Source: Lysobacterales bacterium (GTDB taxonomy: Bacteria > Pseudomonadota > Gammaproteobacteria > Xanthomonadales > Ahniellaceae). Taken from it: a DNA stretch of 64,000 nucleotides. A model generated the notes under the pieces. It ran no database searches, was not told the origin of the DNA, and was given only the letters and a program-made list of their open reading frames with translations. Shown piece by piece: positions 44,377 through 53,172 of this stretch; position 1 is the first letter of the stretch, and each line of letters begins with the position of its first letter. The position numbers and the translations under genes are program-made. The stretch is from assembly GCA_016721845.1 (NCBI GenBank), contig JADKHK010000013.1, forward strand, positions 1,780,501 to 1,844,500, written 5' to 3'.

Positions 44377-47300
44377 GACGCAGGTACTCCTTGGCATCGA
44401 GGGCCGCGAATGCCGCCGAACTGATCGTCTCGGCCCCGGCTTTGACCGTTGCTTGCGCAGTGCTGCGCGCACCGCTCGGATGCTTGAAACTGACGCGATA
44501 GACACCGGCCGGCAGGTGCAGGCGCAAGGGTGTGACGCGATCGACCGGCAATGCCAGCGTCGACTTGCGCTGCAGGTCGGTCACCGACTCGACTTCTCCC
44601 CAGGGCAGGGCCAGCAGCACGAGATCCCCTGCCGTTGCGGCTAGACGCACGCGTTCCTCCTGTTCGAGTCGCGCGCGTGCGGCAGTGACCGTCGCGGTCA
44701 TCTCGGGATCCTCGCCGAAGCTGCGCCGGTAATCCGCAAACAGGGCATCGAGTCCGCCGAGGCCTGGCAGGTCGGTCGCACTGTCGGCCGACTCGCGCAA
44801 GGCATCGAGCAGACGCTGACGTGCCGTACCGGCATCGACATCCTTGGGATTGCGCTTCAGCAGCGTGGCGACGTCGACCACGCCGGCCTTGAATGACTTG
44901 GCATCCAGCGGGCGCTGCGCTGCCGCTGCGAGTACCCGGTCCAGCACGACCGTCCGTTGCGCCGCCGCCGCAGCGGCCAACTGCTGACGCTGCAATTGCT
45001 CGACCAACGCCGGAGCGCTGCGATCGGCCGGATAGCGCTGGCGCACCTGGTTGGCCAGCGCCAACGCGTCCTCGATGCGCTCGGCCTGAGCCAGCGCGCG
45101 CGCCGCATCGAGCGCGCCGCTCGCCAAGCCGTCGCGCAGGCGTCGCGCCTCGGCATGCGCCGCGTCGAGCTTCAGCAACTCTTCCAGCAACTCGGCCGCG
45201 TTCTGGCCCGCCGGCGCGAAGTAGCGACGTTCGGACAGCGCCTGCTGTGCCTGTCCGAGCAGTCCGGCGACACGGCGCTGATCGGCGCTGAGCTTGCCCT
45301 CGACCTCACGTTTGAACGCCACCGCATCGACCGCATCCGGCCGCACGCGCAAAGCCAGTTCCACCGTCGTCAGCGCCGCCGAAGCATCGCCGCGTCCGAG
45401 CAGTGCGCGTGCATCCGCGAGCAGGGCGTCGCCGAGCGTGGCACCACGCGCATCGGCGGCCGCGGCGTCGAGCTGGCGCAATGCATTCAGCGATTCCAGG
45501 GCATTGTCGCCGACGGGTTCGGCATAACGTCGCGCGCGCAACTGGGCATCGAACTGCGCCTGCAGCGTCGCTACGCGGGCCGCGCGGTCGGCGACATCAC
45601 GCGCACCGGCAATCTCGTCGCGCAACTTGCGCCACTCCGGATCGTTGCCCAGCGCCGCCGCCAAGGCATCCAGTCGCGACTGCGCCGCGCCGACATCGCC
45701 GGCCTGCAGTGCCGCACGACTCGGCGCCAGCAAGCGCGCCAACAGCTTCTGCTGTGCGGCACCGAGGGCAGGATCCGCCGGCGCGAGCTGCGCCGCCTGA
45801 CGCAACAAGGCGTAGGCGCTGTCGGCGCCAAGATCACGACCGGCTGCACTCGCGGCATCGGCCTTGACCAGAAGTTCCCTGACCTTGGCCGCCTGCTCGC
45901 TGCGCGTGCGCGCCTCGGCAATGCCGGCGCGCAGTGTCGCGATGCCGGCATCTTCGGGCGCCAGCGAACTCGCGAATCCCAGCGCCGCTTCGGCATCGAT
46001 GAATTCGCCGCGCTCCTTGCGCGTCTGCGCCTCAGCCTTCAACGCGGCGACCAGCGACAAGGTGCGCTGCGTCGTGCCCGAGTAGTTCGGTGCACGCTGT
46101 TGCACGGCCTGGAGCAGGTCGAGCGCGTTGTCGCCGATCGGCGGTGGCGTCAGCTTGTGGTCGCCGATGTAGCGGTCGATCACGACCAGGCGCGCATCCA
46201 CTTCGCCGCGAATGCGCGGGTCGATGTCCTCGCGCGGTCGCAAGGCCCACCACGCGGCAGCGGCCACCCCGAGCGCCACCAGCGCTCCGACGCCGATCCA
46301 CAGACCGCGACCGCTGCGCGCTGGCACCCGTGTCGCGGGGCGCAGGGCGGGATTCGAGATCTGCGTCGCCGCGGCCGGATCGACCTTCGGCCTGGCCACC
46401 TGGGTCGCGGCCACCGGTTGTTGCGGTTGCGGCAGCTGGCGCTTCGAAGGCACCCCCTGCTGCACCGGATCCAGCGCAGTCGAGGAACTGACCGAAAAGC
46501 CCAAGGCCCGCAACTGCTCGGACGAACTCTGGTTCGGATCGGCCTGCAACCGCTCCCACAGACGGTCGTTGTTGACGACGATCGCCTTCAAGGCCTTGGT
46601 GAATTCCTTGAGGTTGCCGTAGCGTTCGTCACGCCCCTTGGCCAGCATGCGGTCGAGGATCGGCTGGAACTCGCCGAACTGCGGTGGCAGCGGCGGCGGC
46701 GGACTGGTCAAGTGCGCCATCAGCACCGCGATCGGCGTCTCTCCCTGGAACGGCGGACGTCCGGTCAACAGCTCGTAAAACATCACGCCGAGGCTGTAGA
46801 GGTCGGATCGACCATCGACTTCCAGCGCATTGATCTGCTCGGGGCTCATGTACGTCGGCGTGCCGACGAGCATCCCGGTCTGGGTCAGACGCGTCTGCGA
46901 CGCATCCTGCTGACGCGCGATGCCGAAGTCGGTCAGCACCGGCGTCAATTCATCGCGGAACATGATGTTCGCGGGTTTCAGGTCGCGATGGACGATGCCG
47001 TGGTCGTGCGCGAACTGCAGCGCGCCGGCGATTTGCACGACGATGGCGACCGCTTCGGCCAGCGACAGGCCGCTGCGCATCTTCTCGTGCAGCGTGCCAC
47101 CTTCCAGATACTCCATCGAGATATAGGTCGCGGCATCGCTCTTGACGATGTCGTAGACCGCGACGATGTTCCGGTGCGGCAGCTTCGCGAGGGTCCGCCC
47201 CTCGACCAGGAACCGGCGCTCGAACTTCTCGGCGTCGTCGATGTTACGGCGCATCACCTTGATCGCGACCTTGCGATCCAGCGAACTCTGGATCGCCAGA

Positions 47301-47380
47301 TGGACCGTCGCCATGCCGCCCACCCCGAGTTCTCGGATCAGCTCGTAACCGGGGATGTTGAAGGCGGGCGCTGAGCTCAT
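44363..47380 (-). CDS. Large membrane Ser/Thr protein kinase with periplasmic GDNA repeats
   Basis: 1005 residues. Residues 10-270 are a complete Hanks-type kinase: glycine loop GVGGMATVHLA, Lys in VAIKVM, HRDLKPANIM (catalytic loop), DFGIA and GTPTYMSPEQ. A Pro/Gln-rich linker leads to one membrane helix (about 358-380). The outside part is a run of helical repeats, three starting with PxGxNAxxxL (PIGDNALDLLQAV, PVGDNALESLNAL, PAGQNAAELLEEL), then a PEGA-like end (LPAGVYRVSFKHPSG). The repeat also occurs in the TonB lipoprotein at 37047. A coupled exported protein gene follows. Signals sensed and targets are unknown. Confidence 0.92.
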   Translation of the reverse strand: MSSAPAFNIPGYELIRELGVGGMATVHLAIQSSLDRKVAIKVMRRNIDDAEKFERRFLVEGRTLAKLPHRNIVAVYDIVKSDAATYISMEYLEGGTLHEKMRSGLSLAEAVAIVVQIAGALQFAHDHGIVHRDLKPANIMFRDELTPVLTDFGIARQQDASQTRLTQTGMLVGTPTYMSPEQINALEVDGRSDLYSLGVMFYELLTGRPPFQGETPIAVLMAHLTSPPPPLPPQFGEFQPILDRMLAKGRDERYGNLKEFTKALKAIVVNNDRLWERLQADPNQSSSEQLRALGFSVSSSTALDPVQQGVPSKRQLPQPQQPVAATQVARPKVDPAAATQISNPALRPATRVPARSGRGLWIGVGALVALGVAAAAWWALRPREDIDPRIRGEVDARLVVIDRYIGDHKLTPPPIGDNALDLLQAVQQRAPNYSGTTQRTLSLVAALKAEAQTRKERGEFIDAEAALGFASSLAPEDAGIATLRAGIAEARTRSEQAAKVRELLVKADAASAAGRDLGADSAYALLRQAAQLAPADPALGAAQQKLLARLLAPSRAALQAGDVGAAQSRLDALAAALGNDPEWRKLRDEIAGARDVADRAARVATLQAQFDAQLRARRYAEPVGDNALESLNALRQLDAAAADARGATLGDALLADARALLGRGDASAALTTVELALRVRPDAVDAVAFKREVEGKLSADQRRVAGLLGQAQQALSERRYFAPAGQNAAELLEELLKLDAAHAEARRLRDGLASGALDAARALAQAERIEDALALANQVRQRYPADRSAPALVEQLQRQQLAAAAAAQRTVVLDRVLAAAAQRPLDAKSFKAGVVDVATLLKRNPKDVDAGTARQRLLDALRESADSATDLPGLGGLDALFADYRRSFGEDPEMTATVTAARARLEQEERVRLAATAGDLVLLALPWGEVESVTDLQRKSTLALPVDRVTPLRLHLPAGVYRVSFKHPSGARSTAQATVKAGAETISSAAFAALDAKEYLRRAGF

Positions 47381-47547
47381 CGGGGTGACAGGACGGGATG
47401 CGCCGGATCATAACATCGCGTCCCGGCGCGCCAAGCCGGTGCTTGCCGAGTGAATGCTCGAGCCGATTCCGGATTACACTCGGGGCGAGACTCTGCGGGA
47501 TCCGTCATGCGGCGTCCACCCATTGCCCCAATCACCGGAGGTTCGAC

Positions 47548-48333
47548 ATGCACAAGAAATCACTGTTCGCCCTGGCCCTGCTCGCCGCCCTGCCGTTCGC
47601 CGCTTCGGCGCAGGATGAGGAAAGCGAATCCTCGGGACCGTTCACCTTCTCCGCGTCCGCCACGCTGACCAGCGACTACGTATTCCGCGGCATCTCGCAG
47701 TCGCAGGAAGACTGGGCGCTGCAGGGCGAACTCGCGTTCGAACACGAATCCGGCTTCTACGGCGGCATCTGGGGCTCCAGCGTCGACTTCATTCCGGACG
47801 ACGCCTCCTACCTCGACGAAGACGGCGCCAACCTCGAACTCGACCTCTACGTGGGTTACTCCTGGGACCTCGCCGACAAGTGGGTCGGTGACGTGCAAGT
47901 CGTGCGTTACGTCTACCCGGGGACGAACGAAGGCGTCGACTACGACTACGCCGAGCTGATCGGCTCGGTGTCCTACGACGAGATGATCACGGCCACCATC
48001 GGCTACTCGAACGACGTCTACAACCTCGATGACGACGGCATCTATTTCGGCCTCTCCGGCAGCTACGGCCTGCCGTGGTGGGACCTCAGCCTCGACGGCG
48101 AAGTCGGCCACTACTCGATCGGCAGCGGCGAAGCCCTGTACGACGAGCACGGCGATTTCATCGGCGCCGACGACTTGAACTACATGCATTACTCGATCGG
48201 CCTGTCCAAGGAGTTCGGTCAGGTCAGCACCAGCCTGACCTGGTCGGACACCGACGACAACGCCACCGACTACTACGGCGAAATCGCCGATCCGCGCCTG
48301 TTCTTCTCGGTCACCCTCGCGACCGACCTGTAA
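47548..48333 (+). CDS. TorF-family putative porin
   Basis: 261 residues. Signal peptide (KKSLFALALLAALPFAASA) followed by the TorF signature near the start (SATLTSDYVFRGISQSQED) and a barrel with many acidic residues (GADDLNYMHYSIGLSKEF). Short for a porin, fits the TorF (PF09694) family. Outer-membrane location, substrate unknown. Very good ribosome binding site CGGAGGTTCGAC. The terminator at 48353 makes it monocistronic. The 167-bp region upstream contains a -10-like TACACT (47475-47480). Confidence 0.9.
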   Translation: MHKKSLFALALLAALPFAASAQDEESESSGPFTFSASATLTSDYVFRGISQSQEDWALQGELAFEHESGFYGGIWGSSVDFIPDDASYLDEDGANLELDLYVGYSWDLADKWVGDVQVVRYVYPGTNEGVDYDYAELIGSVSYDEMITATIGYSNDVYNLDDDGIYFGLSGSYGLPWWDLSLDGEVGHYSIGSGEALYDEHGDFIGADDLNYMHYSIGLSKEFGQVSTSLTWSDTDDNATDYYGEIADPRLFFSVTLATDL

Positions 48334-48352
48334 GCAGCTGCAAGCAAGGCCG

Positions 48353-48383
48353 AAAACGCCGCGGACATCCGCGGCGTTTTCTT
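48353..48383 (+). terminator. Rho-independent terminator after the TorF-like gene
   Basis: 12-bp perfect stem AAAACGCCGCGG (48353-48364) with CCGCGGCGTTTT (48369-48380), loop ACAT, followed by CTTT. Symmetric A/T flanks would also work on the other strand. Confidence 0.9.
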
Positions 48384-48442
48384 TGGGCGACAGTCCGTTG
48401 CGCGCTTGCGACCAAATCGGACCGAGGCGCATCCTAGGTTCC

Positions 48443-48994
48443 GTGAGCAGCCACTTCGCCATCGATGTTCCCGGGAGCCTGATCGAGCGCGGTGCGCACG
48501 GCGATGTTCGCGCCTTCGAACAGATCTACCGATTGTTCGAGCGCCCGGTCTACACCCTGGCGCTGCGCATGCTCGGTGATGCCGACGAGGCCCAGGACAT
48601 CCTGCACGACGCCATGTTGCAGCTGTTCCGCAAGCTTGGCCAGTTTCGTGGCGACGCGCCGTTCTGGGGCTGGCTGCGCCAGATCGCGGTGAACGAGGCG
48701 CTGATGCGCCTGCGCCGCCGGGGCGTCGTCGAGACCGTCGACGAAATGCCCGAACCCGAGGACTGCCACTCGCCATCGCCGGAACACCAGCGCGATCTCG
48801 AACGCGCCTTGAGCGGACTGCCGCAGGTCACCCGCAGCGTCGTCTGGCTGTACCACGTCGAAGGTTATTCGCACGAGGAGATCGCCGAGAGCTTCGGCAA
48901 GTCGGTCAGCTTCTCGAAATCGCAACTGGCGCGCGGCACGCAGAAATTGCGCGCGCTCTACGAGGCGCCGCAGGCGCGGGTGGCTTATGCCTGA
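48443..48994 (+). CDS. ECF-family RNA polymerase sigma factor
   Basis: 183 residues from a GTG. Sigma region 2 (AFEQIYRLFERPVYTLALRM, GDADEAQDILHDAMLQLFRK) and region 4 (LERALSGLPQVTRSVVWLYH, EGYSHEEIAESFGKSVSFSK) with the HTH typical of ECF factors. Directs polymerase to a small regulon. The following gene starts inside its last codons and probably encodes the membrane partner that controls it; a PDZ protein completes the operon. A longer start at 48383 would run through the terminator of the previous gene, so it was rejected. Confidence 0.93.
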   Translation: MSSHFAIDVPGSLIERGAHGDVRAFEQIYRLFERPVYTLALRMLGDADEAQDILHDAMLQLFRKLGQFRGDAPFWGWLRQIAVNEALMRLRRRGVVETVDEMPEPEDCHSPSPEHQRDLERALSGLPQVTRSVVWLYHVEGYSHEEIAESFGKSVSFSKSQLARGTQKLRALYEAPQARVAYA

Positions 48995-49568
48995 TGACCG
49001 TTTCCCGATCCATGCCGATCATGACGACCACGCGTTGCGCTCGGCCTTGCAGGCCTTGCCGCTGGTCGCGCCGAAGCGCTCCGTTTTCGCGGAACTCGAA
49101 CGCGAGCTCGCGACGGCGTCGCCTCCGATGTCTGCAGCGATGCCGAGGCGACGTCGCGGCGCCTGGATCGCACTCGCGGCGACCCTGGTCGCGGCCGTCG
49201 TCGGCGTGCGCCTGTTGCATTCGCCGGTCGCTGCGCCGACGCCCGTGACCAGCGCGTCGCCGTCGGCCAACACCCTGGCGCTGATCGCACAATCGCAGCA
49301 ACTCGATGGCCTGCTGGCGACCCTGGATGCGCGCAGCGTGCCGATCGATGCCAGCGCGGCAATGGCCAGCGCCGAACTTGAAGACCTGATCGGCCTCACC
49401 GACCTGCAACTCAATGCCGTCACCCGCGACGACGAGGCGCAGGCGCTGTGGTCGCGCCGCGTCGACCTCATGAGCCGACTCGCCGCAACTCGCGCCGGCA
49501 GCCGCTACGACACCCTTTCCGACAACGGTGGCGCGTACCTGCAGGACGCGAACTACCGGGTCGATTGA
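48987..49568 (+). CDS. Probable membrane anti-sigma partner
   Basis: 193 residues, start overlapping the sigma gene by 8 nt. The cytosolic N-terminus (about 1-55) lacks a zinc HxxxCxxC motif. One membrane helix (GAWIALAATLVAAVVGVRLL, about 58-77) is followed by a periplasmic helical domain (ALIAQSQQLDGLLATLDARS, DEAQALWSRRVDLMSRLAAT). This topology and gene order suit a one-helix anti-sigma factor, but no family was recognised, so the role rests on context. Confidence 0.75.
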   Translation: MPDDRFPIHADHDDHALRSALQALPLVAPKRSVFAELERELATASPPMSAAMPRRRRGAWIALAATLVAAVVGVRLLHSPVAAPTPVTSASPSANTLALIAQSQQLDGLLATLDARSVPIDASAAMASAELEDLIGLTDLQLNAVTRDDEAQALWSRRVDLMSRLAATRAGSRYDTLSDNGGAYLQDANYRVD

Positions 49569-49591
49569 CCGCTACCCGCAAGGAGATTCCG

Positions 49592-50731
49592 ATGACACTG
49601 AAACCGACCCTGATGGCCGCCGCGCTGATGCTTGCGCTCGGCAATGTTTTCGCCGCCGAACCCAGCGCGGCCGAACAGGCCGCCGCACGCAAGGAGCTCG
49701 ACGCCGCGCGCAGCGAGCTGCGCGAACTCACCCGCCGCATCGCCGACCTGTCGATGCAACTCGGCGACCATGGCCCGCGCGCGTTCGCCTTCGAGTTTGC
49801 CGGCGAACCACGTCGCGCCCTGATCGGCGTGGTGCTCGCGGCCGACGACAAGGGCGCGAAGATCGCCGCGGTGACGCCGGGCGGCCCGGCTGCGAAAGCA
49901 GGCCTCAAGGCCGGTGATCTGATCGTCGCGGTGAATGGCAAGGCCATGGGTCAGAGCAAGGCCGCGGTCGACGGCGTGCGCGACACCATCGGCGCGCTCG
50001 AGGCCGGCACCCAGGTGACGGTGCGTTACCTGCGCGATGGCAAGTCCGCGGACGCGAAGATGATTGCGGAACGTCGCGACGCCGGCGACTGGGTCGGCAT
50101 GCTCGACCTGCCAAACCGCGCGCCGATCGCCAAGATCGAGGGCTTGCCGGAACGCATCGAGCGCGATGTCCAGGTCATCATCAATGGCGAGGGCGGTCCC
50201 GGCCTGCGTGCGCTGCACGAACTCGAGCGCGGCCCGATGGGCGAACATCTGCGCATCATCGCCGGTGGCGGTCTCGACTTGAACCTGACGAGGATCAATG
50301 CCGGGCTCGGCCAATATTTCGGTGCGACCAGCGGCGTGCTGGTGCTGGAGAACGAGGGCGGCAAACTGCCGCAGATCAAGGCCGGCGACGTGATCCAGGT
50401 GATCGACGGCCAGCCGGTCGACAGCGTGCCCGGCGCGATGCGCCTGCTCACGTCGAAGGCGCCGGGACAAGTCTTGAACGTCGAAGTGCTGCGCGACCGC
50501 AAGAAGCTGGTGCTCGCCGTGGAAGCACCGGAACGCGACGAACTGTTCTTCCGGACACCGCCTCCGACACCGCCCGCCCCACCGACCCCGCCGGCTGCGC
50601 CCGCACCACCGGCACCGCCGACTCCGCCGGCGGAAGCCGCTCGGGACACGGTCCGGTCCATCGAGTGGGCCAGGCCGGCACCGAAGGCAGAACTGCGCAT
50701 CACACGCCGCGATGCACTCGTCGATGCGTGA
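49592..50731 (+). CDS. Periplasmic PDZ-domain protein of the sigma operon
   Basis: 379 residues with signal peptide (PTLMAAALMLALGNVFA). A short coiled coil (AARKELDAARSELRELTRRI) precedes PDZ domain 1 (RRALIGVVLAADDKGAKIAA, GGPAAKAGLKAGDLIVAVNG). The middle region has no known fold. PDZ domain 2 (GVLVLENEGGKLPQIKAGDV, IQVIDGQPV) precedes a long Pro-rich tail. No protease catalytic triad is present. Likely a scaffold or sensor for envelope peptides acting with the sigma/anti-sigma pair (inference from order and spacing, 23 nt). Confidence 0.88.
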   Translation: MTLKPTLMAAALMLALGNVFAAEPSAAEQAAARKELDAARSELRELTRRIADLSMQLGDHGPRAFAFEFAGEPRRALIGVVLAADDKGAKIAAVTPGGPAAKAGLKAGDLIVAVNGKAMGQSKAAVDGVRDTIGALEAGTQVTVRYLRDGKSADAKMIAERRDAGDWVGMLDLPNRAPIAKIEGLPERIERDVQVIINGEGGPGLRALHELERGPMGEHLRIIAGGGLDLNLTRINAGLGQYFGATSGVLVLENEGGKLPQIKAGDVIQVIDGQPVDSVPGAMRLLTSKAPGQVLNVEVLRDRKKLVLAVEAPERDELFFRTPPPTPPAPPTPPAAPAPPAPPTPPAEAARDTVRSIEWARPAPKAELRITRRDALVDA

Positions 50732-50746
50732 CGCGTTCGACCTTGC

Positions 50747-51721
50747 CTAGATCAGCGGAAAACACGATTCGATGCGCGCCATCAGGTCCGTGTCGAGTCG
50801 TTCGGCCAGCGCCAGCGCGGCAAAGTTCTCGTCGAGCTGGCCCCGTTTCGTTGCACCGAGCATCACCGTCGACACCTGCGGCTTGTTCAGGCACCAGGCC
50901 AGCGCGAGTGTCGATTGCGAACTGCCGATCTCCCGCGCGAGCGCCGCAAAGCGCGCCAGTCCGGCACTCAGTTCATCTCGTCGCGACAACAGGCGCGCGC
51001 GCAACCACTCGTAGCCGGGCGTATTCAAGCGCGAATCCGCGGGCACACCGTCCGCGTACTTGCCGCTGAGCAGACCGGAGGCGAGCGGCGACCAGACCGT
51101 GGTGCCGAGCCCGTGTTCTCGGGCCAGCGGCACCAGTTCGCTCTCGAAGCGGGCGCGATGCAGCAGGTTGTATTGCGGCTGTTCCATCTGCGGCGCAAAC
51201 AGTCCATGCGCTTGCGCGAACGCGATCGCTTCGCGGATCTGTTCGGCCGACCATTCGCTGGTGCCCCAGTACAGCACCTTGCCCTGCCGAATCAGCAGGT
51301 CCATGGTCGTCACCACTTCCGCGACCGGCACCTCGGGATCGTGGCGATGGCAGAAATACAGATCGAGATAGTCGACGCGCAACCGCGCCAAGGCCTGGTC
51401 GCAGGCATCGCGAATGTGCTTGTGCGACAGCCCGCGTTGCGTCGGCTTCGGGTCATCGACGGCGCCGAAAAACACCTTGCTCGACACGCAGAACGCATCG
51501 CGCGGCACACGCAGGTCGACCAGCACGTCGCCCATGATGCGCTCGGCTTCGCCATTTGCGTAGGTCTCGGCGTTGTCGAAGAAATTGACGCCGGTATCGA
51601 GGCACTGCGCGATCAACTCGCGCGCCTCGCCCCGTCCGAGCTGGTTGCCGAAGGTGACCCAGGCGCCGTAAGACAATGCTGACAACTGCAGGCCGGATTG
51701 GCCGAGGCGCCGGTATTGCAT
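50747..51721 (-). CDS. Aldo/keto reductase (YghZ/Kv-beta-like)
   Basis: 324 residues, NADPH-dependent TIM-barrel oxidoreductase. Catalytic tetrad positions are visible: Asp and Tyr in FFDNAETYANG, Lys in VSSKVFFG, His in LYFCHRHDPEV; further SEWSAEQIREA and the NADP segment TVMLGATKRGQ. Similar to E. coli YghZ, which reduces aldehydes such as methylglyoxal. The start at the inner ATG gives the family MQYRRLGQSGLQLSAL; the open frame continues 19 codons upstream without a ribosome binding site. Confidence 0.93.
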   Translation of the reverse strand: MQYRRLGQSGLQLSALSYGAWVTFGNQLGRGEARELIAQCLDTGVNFFDNAETYANGEAERIMGDVLVDLRVPRDAFCVSSKVFFGAVDDPKPTQRGLSHKHIRDACDQALARLRVDYLDLYFCHRHDPEVPVAEVVTTMDLLIRQGKVLYWGTSEWSAEQIREAIAFAQAHGLFAPQMEQPQYNLLHRARFESELVPLAREHGLGTTVWSPLASGLLSGKYADGVPADSRLNTPGYEWLRARLLSRRDELSAGLARFAALAREIGSSQSTLALAWCLNKPQVSTVMLGATKRGQLDENFAALALAERLDTDLMARIESCFPLI

Positions 51722-51872
51722 GATCGTGTCCCCGCGTGGAAAGCGCACATTCAAACACAGCCGGCGGATGACTCGCATGAAGGACCGGGCATTACCGATG
51801 CGGCGTTGCAGGTTGCGGCTGCTGGCAGCGACCCGCTAGCCTGCGGCAGTCTTTGTGTCTGGGGAGTGGATC

Positions 51873-53162
51873 GTGATTTTCAGCATTCTGTTCGGCCTGT
51901 TCGGATTGGCCTGCCTGATCGGCATCGCCTGGCTGTTCTCGAACAACAAGGGTCGCGTGAGCTGGACGCTGGTCGCCACCGGCGTCGGGCTGCAGATCGC
52001 GTTCGCGAGCCTGGTCCTGCTCGTGCCCGGCGGCAAGGACGTGTTCCAGTGGCTGAGCAATGTCTTCGTCCAGGTTCTCGGTTTCGTTGCGGCCGGCTCG
52101 AACTTCGTGTTCGGCGGGCTGATGGACATTCCGAAGTACGGCTTCATCTTCGCCTTCCAGGTGCTGCCGACGATCATCTTCTTCGCGGCGCTGATGAGCG
52201 TGCTCTACCACCTCGGCGTGATGCAGGCCGTGGTGCGCGCGATGGCCTGGGCGATTACCAAGGTCATGAAGGTGTCGGGCGCCGAGACCACCTCGGTCTG
52301 CGCCAGCGTCTTCATCGGCCAGACCGAGGCGCCGCTGACGGTGCGTCCGTACATCGGCCGGATGACCGAATCGGAACTGATCACGATGATGATCGGCGGC
52401 ATGGCCCACATCGCCGGCGGCGTGCTCGCCGCCTACGTGCTGATGCTCGGCGGCCCTGATGTCGCGGCGCAGGGTTTCTACGCCAAGCACCTGCTCGCGG
52501 CCTCGATCATGGCCGCACCCGCAACCCTCGTCATCGCCAAGATTCTGGTGCCAGAAGTCGGCGAACCGCTGACCCGCGGTACCGTGCGCATGGAAGTCGA
52601 ACACACCACGTCGAACATCATCGACGCCGCCGCCTCGGGCGCAGCCGACGGCCTCAAGCTGGCGCTGAACATCGGTGCGATGCTGCTCGCGTTCATCGCG
52701 CTGATCGCGATGATCAATGCGCCGCTCACCTGGTTCGGCGAATGGAGCGGGCTCGCCGCACAACTCGGCAAGCCGACCGACCTCGCCAACCTGTTCGGCT
52801 ACATCCTGTCGCCGATTGCCTGGCTGATTGGCGTGCCCTGGCAGGACGCGAACACGGTCGGCTCGCTGATCGGGCAGAAGGTCGTGATCAATGAATTCGT
52901 CGCTTACCTGCAACTCGCCGACATCGTCAACGGCAAGACGCCCGGCGTCACTCTGACCGAACACGGCTCGCTGGTCGCGACCTACGCCTTGTGCGGCTTC
53001 GCCAACTTCTCGTCGATCGCGATCCAGATCGGCGGTATCGGCGGCCTCGCACCGGAGCGTCGCAGCGACCTCGCCCGTCTCGGCCTGCGTGCCGTGCTCG
53101 GCGGCTCGATCGCGACCTTCATGACCGCGACCATCGCCGGCGTGCTCTCGCAGTTCGCCTGA
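51873..53162 (+). CDS. nupC: Concentrative nucleoside transporter (NupC/CNT family)
   Basis: 429 residues, inner-membrane proton- or sodium-coupled nucleoside importer. About ten membrane segments; family motifs SNFVFGGLMDI, the CNT core with SVFIGQTEAPL (GQTEA), and EFVAYLQLADI / ALCGFANFSSIAIQIGGIG. GTG at 51873 was chosen because GGGGAG lies 6 nt upstream; an earlier GTG at 51855 would add six residues. The ribokinase gene starts 10 nt downstream, making a nucleoside uptake and ribose salvage pair. Confidence 0.92.
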   Translation: MIFSILFGLFGLACLIGIAWLFSNNKGRVSWTLVATGVGLQIAFASLVLLVPGGKDVFQWLSNVFVQVLGFVAAGSNFVFGGLMDIPKYGFIFAFQVLPTIIFFAALMSVLYHLGVMQAVVRAMAWAITKVMKVSGAETTSVCASVFIGQTEAPLTVRPYIGRMTESELITMMIGGMAHIAGGVLAAYVLMLGGPDVAAQGFYAKHLLAASIMAAPATLVIAKILVPEVGEPLTRGTVRMEVEHTTSNIIDAAASGAADGLKLALNIGAMLLAFIALIAMINAPLTWFGEWSGLAAQLGKPTDLANLFGYILSPIAWLIGVPWQDANTVGSLIGQKVVINEFVAYLQLADIVNGKTPGVTLTEHGSLVATYALCGFANFSSIAIQIGGIGGLAPERRSDLARLGLRAVLGGSIATFMTATIAGVLSQFA

Positions 53163-53172
53163 GGACACCGAC

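Noticed and set aside
44957..47374. 805-codon plus-strand open frame across the kinase
   Set aside because: Antisense shadow; Arg/Gln/His-rich with no domain, while the minus strand encodes a complete kinase.
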